Assembly: GCA_005787665.1 (NCBI GenBank)
Contig: SYAB01000039.1
Span: 1-13,619, forward strand
DNA: 13,619 nt
Reading direction: 5' to 3'
Origin: Actinomycetota bacterium
GTDB lineage: Bacteria; Actinomycetota; Actinomycetes; Mycobacteriales; Mycobacteriaceae
Shown: positions 1 to 6,257 of the stretch, piece after piece
How positions within the stretch are numbered: the first letter of the stretch is position 1
How the letters are laid out: each line of letters begins with the position of its first letter
The notes under the pieces: generated by a model
What the model saw: the letters and a program-made list of their open reading frames with translations, nothing else
Databases searched by the model: none
Told to the model about the DNA's origin: nothing
Translations under genes and position numbers: made by a program

Positions 1-122
1 CCTATGACCTCTCGTCGGTGATCGGGACGATCACCGCGAAGTTCAACCTCGATCCGGTCAACCGACGCGACTCCGAGCAGGCGACGGTCTGGTCGGCGTG
101 GAGCGCGCTGCGGAGGAACTGA
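1..122 (+). CDS. C-terminal fragment of a phosphoesterase / phospholipase C-like protein (5' end outside window)
   Basis: The reading frame is open from the window edge (first full codon at base 3) to a TGA at 120-122, giving 39 visible residues. They include a D-L-S-S-V-I-G-T-I segment followed by K-F-N-L-D-P-V and R-R-D. This resembles the last stretch of alkaline-phosphatase-fold phosphoesterases of the phospholipase C / acid phosphatase group, where a D-H-T-S-I-L-x-T-I-E-x-R-F-G-L segment and a final R-D motif close the catalytic domain. The catalytic residues lie upstream of the window, so activity cannot be judged. The gene ends 14 bp before the stop codon of a truncated toxin gene on the opposite strand, which suggests this boundary has been rearranged. 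The family call rests on a short segment and is moderate. Confidence 0.55.
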   Translation, partial: YDLSSVIGTITAKFNLDPVNRRDSEQATVWSAWSALRRN

Positions 123-136
123 GACGACGGGTCAGG

Positions 137-208
137 TCAGACCGAAACGATCACGTCGAGGTCGACCACGACCGAAGTGTCGAGCAGCCCGGAATCCGTG
201 TCAGCCAC
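137..208 (-). pseudogene. Truncated VapC-type PIN-domain toxin (N-terminal remnant, about 23 codons)
   Basis: A GTG at 208-206 overlaps the antitoxin stop codon (203-201) by eight bases, the usual arrangement of vapBC pairs. The frame reads only 23 residues before a TGA at 139-137. It contains L-L-D-T-S-V-V-V-D-L, the classic first beta strand of a PIN-domain ribonuclease with the first catalytic aspartate at about residue 10. A full VapC is about 125-140 residues with three further acidic residues, and those are missing here. The sequence beyond the stop is the end of the convergent phosphoesterase-like gene and no frame there looks like VapC. The toxin therefore appears to have been removed by a deletion or rearrangement and cannot be active. 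An alternative is that the remnant is a chance open frame, but the D-T-S motif and the overlap make that unlikely. Confidence 0.7.
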
Positions 209-455
209 GTCGTGGAATCGCCTGGTCGATGTGACGGTCAAGGTCCTCACGCAGCCGTCGATAGTCGATACGCGGGGCGCCGTGGAACGCCTTGGCCAGG
301 GCTGGGCCGTTGACGAAGCGACGACGACGAAGCGGCAACAAATCTCCGACCGGCACCCCGTTGCGCGTGACGATGAACGCCTCGCCCTCATCGAGCCGAC
401 GCATGACATCGCCGCTGTTGTTGCGCAGTTCGCGCTGGCTGATGTCGCTGCTCAT
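201..455 (-). CDS. Type II toxin-antitoxin antitoxin, Phd/YefM (VapB) family
   Basis: The 84-residue product has the Phd/YefM fold: residues 5-42 include Q-R-E-L-R-N-N-S-G-D-V-M-R-R-L-D-E-G-E and then a strand pair ending I-V-T-R-N-G-V-P-V-G-D-L-L-P. Antitoxins of this type bind their own promoter through this N-terminal domain and neutralise the partner toxin with the C-terminal tail (here about residues 55-84, rich in Arg and Asp). The ATG at 455-453 is preferred over an upstream in-frame ATG at 497 because the family starts directly before this motif, and because a TACCGT box lies seven bases upstream, fitting a leaderless transcript. The cognate toxin gene immediately downstream is reduced to a short fragment, so this antitoxin is an orphan. 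It may persist as a repressor or as protection against related toxins encoded elsewhere. Confidence 0.88.
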   Translation of the reverse strand: MSSDISQRELRNNSGDVMRRLDEGEAFIVTRNGVPVGDLLPLRRRRFVNGPALAKAFHGAPRIDYRRLREDLDRHIDQAIPRRG

Positions 456-462
456 CTGACCG

Positions 463-468
463 ACGGTA
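463..468 (-). promoter_or_regulatory. Candidate -10 box (TACCGT) for the antitoxin gene
   Basis: On the minus strand TACCGT matches the actinobacterial TANNNT -10 pattern and lies seven bases before the ATG at 455. That spacing would place transcription initiation at or next to the start codon. No clear -35 was identified, and six-base matches are common by chance. Confidence 0.3.
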
Positions 469-558
469 GCACCAGTGCGACACCCGTCGTCGCGCAAACT
501 TGTCGGCCGCCGCTGCTAGAGATGGGGCCACACGCAACACACGACAGATGGGGGAGTG

Positions 559-1533
559 ATGACAGGCAATGCGCCGGTGAAGATTGTCAACGACCAGGTG
601 GTGCTGGGTCCGGTGAGGGTGAACTTCCAGCGCACGCTGCGGATCCCGGAGACGGGGCTGCATCCGCTGCCCCCGGGTCTGGGGCGGTTTCCGCTGCGCC
701 GGGTCGCCGACTATCCCGACACCGCCCCGGCGGAGTGGCTGGCCCGGGGCGGGGTGATGCTGCCGATCTACCAACGAGAGGCAATGTGGCTGTCCTTTGG
801 CGCCTCCGAGCCCGCCGCTCTGCAGGTCGGGGTGGGCAAGGTGTGCGCGGTGAGCGGATTGCCGTGGATCGAGCACCTGATCAAGGACCCGCAGAATTTT
901 GTGGCGCTGCCCCGGCAGCCGTGGCTGGACGGCATCAATTCCGGCGACGGTTTCATCCGGCAGTTCGTCGCGGTGCCGCTCGGTTCCGGTGCCACCGTCG
1001 AAGGTCAGGTCACCGGCGAGGAAACGCACGGTGGTGTGCAACTGCGGGAGGTGGGGCTGACCGAGGAGGCGCTGGCGCAATGGCGCTCTGCGCAGGAGGC
1101 CCGCATGATGTGCGACGACAGGGCGACGGGGATCATGCCCGCACCAGGGTCGGCGGACATGGGGCTGGGGGCCGGCGGGCGGATGCGCCAGGAGGTCTAC
1201 ACCGACGACCGTCCGCTCGTCGACTACGACCAGAGCGGCGCCCGACGGGTGTTCGTCCACCTGTGCTCGGCGGCGCAGTGGACGGCGATCACCGGAGAGG
1301 TGGCGCCCCCGACACCGGTCGACCGCGACGCCTACGTCGAAGCAGGCTTGCCGTGGTTCGACTACTACGACGCCGAGGCGCACGACCTGGCGGCATCGGA
1401 GACCCTGGCGAAGGTCGAGACCGTCGGGGAAAAGCTTGGCGAGGAACAGGATCCGTTCGTGCCGGTCGACCCGAAGACCGTCGTCACCCTCGGCGATCTG
1501 CACGCCGACACCGTTGCCGACGGGACGTGGTAG
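559..1533 (+). CDS. Conserved protein of unknown function (324 aa)
   Basis: I do not recognise a characterised function. The soluble-looking 324-residue product has conserved-looking blocks: L-P-P-G-L-G-R-F-P at about 37-45, Y-Q-R-E-A-M-W-L-S-F at 71-80, V-G-V-G-K-V at 90-95, and a Gly/Gln-rich core at about 120-162 containing Q-P-W-L-D-G-I-N-S-G-D and E-G-Q-V-T-G-E-E-T-H-G-G-V-Q. From memory, similar proteins occur in actinobacteria as uncharacterised single-domain proteins. There is no signal peptide or membrane segment. The C-terminal 40 residues are acidic and look disordered. GTG (556) and ATG (559) are adjacent candidate starts. GGGGGAG at 549-555 is a strong purine tract, though only three bases from the ATG, and an in-frame TAG at 517-519 rules out a longer protein. 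The gene ends six bases before the stop of the convergent P450 gene. Confidence 0.85.
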   Translation: MTGNAPVKIVNDQVVLGPVRVNFQRTLRIPETGLHPLPPGLGRFPLRRVADYPDTAPAEWLARGGVMLPIYQREAMWLSFGASEPAALQVGVGKVCAVSGLPWIEHLIKDPQNFVALPRQPWLDGINSGDGFIRQFVAVPLGSGATVEGQVTGEETHGGVQLREVGLTEEALAQWRSAQEARMMCDDRATGIMPAPGSADMGLGAGGRMRQEVYTDDRPLVDYDQSGARRVFVHLCSAAQWTAITGEVAPPTPVDRDAYVEAGLPWFDYYDAEAHDLAASETLAKVETVGEKLGEEQDPFVPVDPKTVVTLGDLHADTVADGTW

Positions 1534-1539
1534 CCGCCG

Positions 1540-2820
1540 TCAGCGGCGACGGTAGCTGACCGGGGTGGGGTCTGCGGCCCGGGCGACGCCACCGATCTGG
1601 GCCGGCAGCGGCGCCGGGGGGCTCGGCCATTGCGGCGTCAGCTCGTAGGCCCCGAAGAGGTGCACCGCCGCCGTCACCATCGCGGCCAGCGCGAACGGTT
1701 GGGCCGGACAGCTGTGCCGGCCGTGCCCGAAGGCCGTGACCAGCTGGGGGCAGGCCAGCCCGGTCGGCTCGGCGAGCCGGTGGCGGTTCCACCGCCGCGG
1801 ATCCCAGTCCTCGAGGCCCGGTCCGGCGGTGGTGTTGGTCAACGGCAGCAGGGTGGCGATGGTGGTGCCCGGGGCAACCCGGTAGGTCGCGTCCCCGGCG
1901 TCGAAGTCCAGTTCCGCCAGAACATAGCGGGGCATGATCGAGCGCTGCGCCAACCGGGTCGACTCCAGCGCGCACTGCTCGGCCAACCCGCGGTCACCGC
2001 CGCGCACCCGCTCGCGCTCCGCGGGGTGGCCGATGAGGTCGACCAATAACCAGCCCAGCGCGGCGGCCAGGTTCGACATCGAGACGACGTGGATCAGGGC
2101 CACGTCCAGCGCGGCACCGCGACGGCGTACCTCGTCGGGCTCGTCGGCCCATGCCGCAACGATCCGGGCGAACAGCGGATGGTCCCCGCCGGACCGGTCG
2201 GTCGCGCCGCCGATGTCGGCGACGATCTCCTCCAGTGCGCCGCGCTCGGCCGCCTTACCGCCGGCCGCCACCGCGGCCATCGCGTCGGGGTGGACGAAGG
2301 CGTCTGACCCGTCGAGTTGATCGAAGGCCGCGACCAGACGCTCGAACCGCGCCCCGTCCGCACTGCCGGGGCCGGCCCAGGACGCCAGGCCCATGCGGTG
2401 CCCGAGCCGGCGGGTCAACGCGAACAGGTCGACGCGGCCGGACTCGCCGAGTTCGTCCTCGGTCGCCACCAGCGCGACCGACAGGTTGGCCAGATAGGAG
2501 GCGACGTCGTCGCGGCGGAACAGCTGCGAGGGAAGGGTCCGCCGGCCGGCGAAGACTTCGTCGGGCAACTTGCGGCGCAGCATCCGGAAGTCGGCCAGAC
2601 CCTTGCTCGCGAGTTCCTCGGGCAGGGCGTAGAAGGACTCGACCCCGCGCGCGGAGAAGGTGAACAGGTAGCGGTCCACGCCGCTGTCGACGGCGAAGGT
2701 GTCCCCGAGGCGTGCCCGGGCGGCCGCCAGTGCCGCGACCGGGTCGGCCACGGCGACGTCCCAGGGCAACCCGACCCCCTCAGCCAGCGGGGGCATCGGC
2801 ACGATCGCCGGCAGTCCCAT
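1540..2820 (-). CDS. Cytochrome P450
   Basis: This 426-residue protein has the hallmarks of a soluble bacterial P450 monooxygenase. The heme-binding loop at 364-374 reads F-G-H-G-R-H-S-C-P-A-Q, with the thiolate ligand at Cys371 and Ala373 in place of the usual Gly. The K-helix ExxR is Glu286-Ser-Thr-Arg289, and an R-W pair at about 343-344 follows the meander region. The I-helix (about 240-258) does not show the usual (A/G)GxDT oxygen-activating motif; the equivalent stretch appears to be V-S-M-S-N. Such enzymes normally take electrons from a ferredoxin and reductase, and neither is in the window. The ATG at 2820 is followed by a Pro-rich N-terminus typical of the family. No strong ribosome site is visible. 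It is tail-to-tail with the 559-1533 gene and divergent from the 2896 gene. Substrate cannot be inferred. Confidence 0.93.
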   Translation of the reverse strand: MGLPAIVPMPPLAEGVGLPWDVAVADPVAALAAARARLGDTFAVDSGVDRYLFTFSARGVESFYALPEELASKGLADFRMLRRKLPDEVFAGRRTLPSQLFRRDDVASYLANLSVALVATEDELGESGRVDLFALTRRLGHRMGLASWAGPGSADGARFERLVAAFDQLDGSDAFVHPDAMAAVAAGGKAAERGALEEIVADIGGATDRSGGDHPLFARIVAAWADEPDEVRRRGAALDVALIHVVSMSNLAAALGWLLVDLIGHPAERERVRGGDRGLAEQCALESTRLAQRSIMPRYVLAELDFDAGDATYRVAPGTTIATLLPLTNTTAGPGLEDWDPRRWNRHRLAEPTGLACPQLVTAFGHGRHSCPAQPFALAAMVTAAVHLFGAYELTPQWPSPPAPLPAQIGGVARAADPTPVSYRRR

Positions 2821-2884
2821 GGCCGTCAGCCTGCCAGGCGCCGCACCGCATCGTCACGGCGCACGGGTGCCGCCCGACACAGGC

Positions 2885-2890
2885 GATACT
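2885..2890 (+). promoter_or_regulatory. Candidate -10 box (GATACT) in the divergent P450 / small-membrane-protein interval
   Basis: GATACT lies five bases before the GTG at 2896 and would give a leaderless or near-leaderless transcript. It matches the TATAAT consensus at four of six positions, but no clear -35 was found. The 75-bp interval must also hold the P450 promoter on the other strand, which I could not locate. Confidence 0.22.
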
Positions 2891-2895
2891 GAGGT

Positions 2896-3141
2896 GTGGT
2901 CAGAAATCCCCGCATCTGGATCTACCTGGTGGTCGGTTTGATGGCTGCGGGCCTCATCGGTTACACCCAGTGGCGCGACTCCGACGCCCAGCGCCTGCAG
3001 CGTTGTATCGATGCCTCTATCGACCAGATGAAGCAGGACGCCCCTGCGCTGGCTCGTTTCGACAATGCCCAACCGGCTCTGGTCGAGATGTCGCGAGCGA
3101 GCTGCACCAGGCAGCTCGGGATCAACCCGCAGACCCCGTAG
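2896..3141 (+). CDS. Small membrane-anchored protein of unknown function (81 aa)
   Basis: The product starts with a short basic segment (R-N-P-R) and one hydrophobic helix at about residues 7-23 (I-W-I-Y-L-V-V-G-L-M-A-A-G-L-I-G-Y). About 58 polar residues follow, containing two cysteines (Cys37 and Cys70). This looks like a type II single-pass or uncleaved-signal-anchor protein with a small extracytoplasmic domain, in which the cysteines could form a disulfide. The function is unknown to me. GTG is the start that keeps the basic residues ahead of the helix. Only GAGG at 2891-2894 precedes it, too close for a normal ribosome site, so leaderless translation is possible. It ends 32 bp before the next gene on the same strand, but that gene seems to have its own promoter. 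Confidence 0.72.
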   Translation: MVRNPRIWIYLVVGLMAAGLIGYTQWRDSDAQRLQRCIDASIDQMKQDAPALARFDNAQPALVEMSRASCTRQLGINPQTP

Positions 3142-3161
3142 GTCCGGTGATGCGGCCCCGG

Positions 3162-3167
3162 TAGCCT
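3162..3167 (+). promoter_or_regulatory. Candidate -10 box (TAGCCT) for a leaderless gene
   Basis: TAGCCT matches TANNNT and lies six bases before the ATG at 3174. There is no Shine-Dalgarno sequence in between. This is the arrangement typical of leaderless mycobacterial genes, where the transcript begins at the start codon. Confidence 0.4.
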
Positions 3168-3173
3168 CAGACG

Positions 3174-3557
3174 ATGCCGGACACCGTGCGGGAACTCATC
3201 GGTGTCTACGACGCCGACGGCACCCTGCTCGGCGAGGCCCGCTACTGGATCGGGGCCCGGCTCGGACGGACGCACTGCGCGCTCTGCGATATCACCCATG
3301 GGCTGTTCACCGAGCGGGCCGACTGGCGGGACTGTCGCGATCAACTCGACGTCGAGTTCGTCACGTATCACCGCAACGACGCCCCCGCCGACGTCATGGC
3401 CGCGGGTTCGCCGGCGCCGTTCGTGCTCGCCCGCACCGATCGCGGTCTGGTGGCGCTGCTCGGCCCCGCCGAACTCGACGCGTGCGCCGGTGACGTCGAG
3501 GAGTTCCACCGTGCCCTGCGTCGCGCTTGTGCTGAGCGGGACCTCTACGGCATCTAG
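3174..3557 (+). CDS. Conserved protein of unknown function with C-A-L-C-D-I-T-H-G motif (127 aa)
   Basis: This small soluble protein begins with a beta-rich segment (L-I-G-V-Y-D-A-D-G-T-L-L-G-E) and then carries a striking H-C-A-L-C-D-I-T-H-G block at about residues 34-43. The CxxC (Cys35, Cys38) with nearby His34 and His42 could be a redox pair or part of a metal site. A second half includes F-V-L-A-R-T at 83-88 and a leucine-rich strand A-L-L-G. From memory the same motif recurs in uncharacterised actinobacterial proteins of this length, so it is a genuine family, but I know no assigned function. There is no signal peptide or membrane helix. The ATG has no ribosome-binding site and a TAGCCT box six bases upstream, suggesting a leaderless mRNA. 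Confidence 0.82.
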   Translation: MPDTVRELIGVYDADGTLLGEARYWIGARLGRTHCALCDITHGLFTERADWRDCRDQLDVEFVTYHRNDAPADVMAAGSPAPFVLARTDRGLVALLGPAELDACAGDVEEFHRALRRACAERDLYGI

Positions 3558-3744
3558 CGCCACCAACCGTTGCGCGCCCGTTTGTCGGACGGGGTCCTTC
3601 GACCGTAGGACACGCTCTCAACGACACAAGGGCGAGATTGTCCGATGCCCGCCGCCGCCCGCGAGTGTGACTCTCGTCAGATACGGCGAACCCGACAGGC
3701 GGCCAAAGGCCGACGGTTCACCGGCGAAGCGAGGTGGACTGCCA
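3558..3744 (+). other. 187-bp leader-like non-coding interval with several inverted repeats
   Basis: No convincing gene lies here. The interval contains TCGGAC (3585-3590) with its complement GTCCGA (3640-3645) enclosing a second pair GTCCT/AGGAC (3594-3598, 3607-3611). Downstream are GAGT-GTG-ACTC (3663-3673) and CGGCC-AAA-GGCCG (3700-3712), and then a ribosome site. This may be a structured 5' untranslated region or operator sites for the 3745 gene. It does not match a riboswitch class that I recognise, and short complementary pairs are expected by chance in GC-rich DNA. Confidence 0.25.
3731..3737 (+). promoter_or_regulatory. Ribosome-binding site GAGGTGG deciding the 3745 start
   Basis: GAGGTGG is a good Shine-Dalgarno sequence seven bases before the ATG at 3745. 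It supports that start over earlier in-frame codons in the same long open frame, which reaches back to 3202 through another gene. Confidence 0.65.
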
Positions 3745-4869
3745 ATGACGTGCGCGATCGTTCTGAACGGCCCGATGGCCGGCGGCGCCCCGGCATCAGT
3801 GAGGTGGCCCGCATCGCGGACGGTCCGCTGGGCCGACCAGCGATGGTGGACCGAACAGATTGATTCGGCCATCGCCGATCCCGATCCGGCGGCGGTCAAC
3901 GCGCGAATCACCCTGCTGCACAGGGAATTGGCGCTGGCACTCCAGCGCGTCACCGGGGTGGACGCCGGACCGACCTACCACGCGTGGGCGGTCTGGGCGT
4001 CGGTGAAGGCAGGACGTGTCATCCGCCGCGAGGAGGGCAGTCCCGTCGTGGCGGGCGCGCCCCTGTTGGGCGCAATGGGCGGCGTGACGGCAACCGCGGC
4101 CCGGGCTGGCAGAGGGCAGCGTTCGGGAGCCCGGATCACCGGCGCGATGGGCGCCGGCGTGCTCGGGGCGATAGTCGCCTGGGCGGGGGCGCGTCGCTGT
4201 CAGTCGCGCGCCGGTGAGGCCATCCTCGCCGGCAACATCGCGGTGATCGACGATGTGGGCCGCCACAGCGCGCGATTCGCGAGCATGTTCGCCCGGCCGC
4301 AGGACCGCAGTAGTGCGACCCTGGAGGATTTCCTGGCGCCGCTGTCGTCGGCGCCGTCCGCAGAAGGGGGCCAGAGCCTGTTGCGCGACGCCTACCGGTT
4401 GTACTTCCGGGCGGCTGGTGAGACCGATCCTGTTGTCCGCGAACAGGTGATGCTGCTGGGGAATCTCTCGATCCTGCTGCACGAGCACTGGCGGCTTCAA
4501 CGCTTCTTCACCGCGGCGATCCCGCCCGGCCTACGCCGCCTCGTGACCGCCCACCTGTTGCGCTATCAGGTGGCCGGCGAGAATCTCTCCGTCGGGCGTG
4601 ACGTGACCCCGCTGGCAGGACTCAACGACTACCCGCCGACGCTCACCGAGATCGTCGTGCCCGAATTACAGGAGTTCCTCGATCAGTGGGACCACACGCC
4701 GAACACGTTGAGAGGCAGTGCGGCCCAGGACTGGACCCGAATCGGCGACCGGATGAACTACATCGTCAACCTCTTGCGCACCCGCCACCACCATCCTGAG
4801 TTGTTCCGGGCGCCCTTCGACCCGATGACGCAGGCGCGGATCCTCGCCCGCGGCGACCGGAACCAATGA
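3745..4869 (+). CDS. Conserved protein of unknown function with Gly/Ala-rich central segment (374 aa)
   Basis: The 374-residue product is mostly helical and I cannot assign it. Likely conserved blocks are Y-H-A-W-A-V-W-A-S at 78-86, a G-N-I-A-V-I-D-D-V-G-R-H segment at 163-174, L-L-H-E-H-W-R-L-Q at 244-252, and D-W-T-R-I-G-D-R-M at 329-337 near the C-terminus. The recurring His/Glu/Asp in helices could form a metal or cofactor site, but this is speculation. Between the first two blocks (about 102-150) is a Gly/Ala-rich stretch with two G-A-M-G repeats and a hydrophobic run, possibly a membrane hairpin. The ATG is chosen on the GAGGTGG at 3731-3737; a GTG at 3802 is an alternative. The gene ends 15 bp before the stop of the convergent membrane-protein gene. 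Confidence 0.82.
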   Translation: MTCAIVLNGPMAGGAPASVRWPASRTVRWADQRWWTEQIDSAIADPDPAAVNARITLLHRELALALQRVTGVDAGPTYHAWAVWASVKAGRVIRREEGSPVVAGAPLLGAMGGVTATAARAGRGQRSGARITGAMGAGVLGAIVAWAGARRCQSRAGEAILAGNIAVIDDVGRHSARFASMFARPQDRSSATLEDFLAPLSSAPSAEGGQSLLRDAYRLYFRAAGETDPVVREQVMLLGNLSILLHEHWRLQRFFTAAIPPGLRRLVTAHLLRYQVAGENLSVGRDVTPLAGLNDYPPTLTEIVVPELQEFLDQWDHTPNTLRGSAAQDWTRIGDRMNYIVNLLRTRHHHPELFRAPFDPMTQARILARGDRNQ

Positions 4870-4884
4870 CATCGTCGGGCGTGA

Positions 4885-5334
4885 TCAGCGCAGCACGCCC
4901 ACCACGATGGCGACCGCCACTGCGGCCCGTGCGGTCCAGGCGGCGGTCCGGATCCAGTTCGTGGCGATCAGCCGATCCAGAGCCGCCGGATCGAATCGCG
5001 CATTGAGTCGCTCGTGCAGCGGGGCCGAAACGAACACCGTGGTGCCGATCGCGACCGCCTCGGCGACGGCTCCCGCCCACGGCAACCACCAGACCAGTCC
5101 GGCGGGCGGGGCGAAGAGAAAGGCGAGGACGCAGAGGCCCTCGACGGCCATCAGCGGACCGACCACCCACGAGATGCGCCGCCGATGTGCGGTTTCGAAC
5201 GCTGCGAACTCCGGCCCGGACACGAAACGCATCAGCGGGTAGTGCACCAGCTGCACGATCCAGATCACCCCGAACATCCCCACCGAGGCGATCACCTGCG
5301 CGACAGCCGCGATCTGGGCGACGGCGGGGTTCAC
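4885..5334 (-). CDS. Four-helix integral membrane protein, DUF1772-like, unknown function (149 aa)
   Basis: The 149-residue product has about four hydrophobic helices (8-30, 55-75, 80-102 and 131-147). Conserved-looking polar residues sit at helix ends: Q-L-V-H-Y-P-L at 28-34, a His-rich turn P-L-H-E-R-L at 105-110, and N-W-I-R-T-A-A-W at 126-133. This pattern resembles small uncharacterised bacterial membrane proteins related in layout to the DUF1772 group; the assignment is by eye. The GTG start at 5334-5332 overlaps the end of the upstream nuclease-family gene as GTGA, so the two should be cotranscribed and translationally coupled. A longer open frame runs upstream to 5559, but it lies inside the nuclease gene and is not membrane-like there. 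Confidence 0.82.
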   Translation of the reverse strand: MNPAVAQIAAVAQVIASVGMFGVIWIVQLVHYPLMRFVSGPEFAAFETAHRRRISWVVGPLMAVEGLCVLAFLFAPPAGLVWWLPWAGAVAEAVAIGTTVFVSAPLHERLNARFDPAALDRLIATNWIRTAAWTARAAVAVAIVVGVLR

Positions 5335-6164
5335 ATCTCCACCTCGGCCACCACGGCGAAGTGATCGCTGGCCCACACGCCGTCGGCCGCTTCGGTGCCG
5401 GCCAGGAAGCATCGCTCCACATGCCCGGCACCGGATCGGCGCGGAGTGGACACCATCACGTAGTCCAGGCGGCGATGGGGATGAATGGCGCGTGCGGGAA
5501 CCAGCGGGTTCGTCGCCGACCAGGTGTGTCCCGGGTCGGCGTTGCCCGCGGCGGACCACGCGTCGACCAGGGTGAAATTCGGCACCGCCCCGGCGGCCAG
5601 GCCGGTGGCGCGGCGGTACTCGTCGGACTCCGGGGTGCAGTTGAGGTCCCCGGCGAGGATGGCGGGCAACGCTATCCGCCGTTGGGTCTCATCCCCGAGC
5701 GCCTCGGCGAGATGGTTTACCAGAGCCGACAGCTGGACGTTGCGCCGCGAGGAGTTCTCCAGGCCGTGCTCGAGGTGGGTGCCCGCCGCGACGAACGGGC
5801 CACCCTGCTCGGCGGGCCGGTGCACCCGGGTCACCAGGACGTGGCGCCAGGTCGGCTCGCCGGCTTCGTCGGGCAGCGGACAGAGCCGTTCGATGCTCAG
5901 CGGCCAGCGGGACAGCACCGCATTGACCACCCAGTACGGCGCTTCGGGATACCGGTCGAACCCGGCGAGGTCGGCGGCCGTCACCGAGTGCAGACCCAAC
6001 TCCGCGCCGAGGCGGGACGCCTGGGTGGTCCCGTCGGGCTCGACCCACGACTCCTGCAGGGTGAGCACGTCCGGAGCCATCAGCTGGATCCATGACCGCA
6101 TGGCGTGGTGGCGGGCGGTCCACTGTCCCACCCGGCCCTGGACGTTCCACGTCATGATCCGCAT
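5331..6164 (-). CDS. Endonuclease/exonuclease/phosphatase (EEP) family hydrolase
   Basis: This 277-residue protein carries the full catalytic set of the DNase I-like EEP superfamily: W-N-V-Q-G with Asn7, L-Q-E-S-W with Glu38, G-T-H-L-E with His130, G-D-L-N-C-T-P with Asp173 and Asn175, L-D-Y-V-M-V with Asp234, and A-S-D-H-F-A-V with Asp267 and His268. These enzymes use Mg2+ to cleave phosphodiesters or phosphomonoesters in nucleic acids, phosphoinositides or sphingolipids; the substrate cannot be told from motifs. No signal peptide is visible, so it is probably cytoplasmic. The ATG at 6164 follows a GAAGATGAG purine run and directly precedes the first core strand; an in-frame ATG at 6182 would add six residues. 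The gene ends ATGTGA, sharing four bases with the downstream membrane-protein start. It is divergent from the MFS gene. Confidence 0.93.
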   Translation of the reverse strand: MRIMTWNVQGRVGQWTARHHAMRSWIQLMAPDVLTLQESWVEPDGTTQASRLGAELGLHSVTAADLAGFDRYPEAPYWVVNAVLSRWPLSIERLCPLPDEAGEPTWRHVLVTRVHRPAEQGGPFVAAGTHLEHGLENSSRRNVQLSALVNHLAEALGDETQRRIALPAILAGDLNCTPESDEYRRATGLAAGAVPNFTLVDAWSAAGNADPGHTWSATNPLVPARAIHPHRRLDYVMVSTPRRSGAGHVERCFLAGTEAADGVWASDHFAVVAEVEM

Positions 6165-6257
6165 CGGCTCATCTTCGACCATCGGCGGCGACCATCGGCG
6201 GGCGCCCGAGACGTTAATCGTTCGACTCCACGCCGGTCGGTCGGCGACCATGGACCG

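Noticed and set aside
1..136. Continuation of VapC by frameshift beyond its early stop
   Set aside because: I read the other frames past 137 and saw no PIN-domain sequence; this DNA encodes the end of the phosphoesterase-like gene.
388..1503. 371-codon open frame on the minus strand opposite the 559-1533 gene
   Set aside because: Low-complexity Arg/His/Gln-rich translation typical of antisense frames in GC-rich DNA; the plus-strand frame has well-formed protein blocks and a ribosome site.
3700..3712. CGGCC-AAA-GGCCG as an intrinsic terminator
   Set aside because: The stem is only five pairs, has no T-run and sits just upstream of a ribosome site, so termination there makes little sense; it is kept only as part of the leader-like interval.
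3202..3744. N-terminal extension of the 3745 gene
   Set aside because: It overlaps the 3174-3557 gene in another frame and reads as Ser/Thr/Pro/Arg-rich noise; GAGGTGG places the start at 3745.
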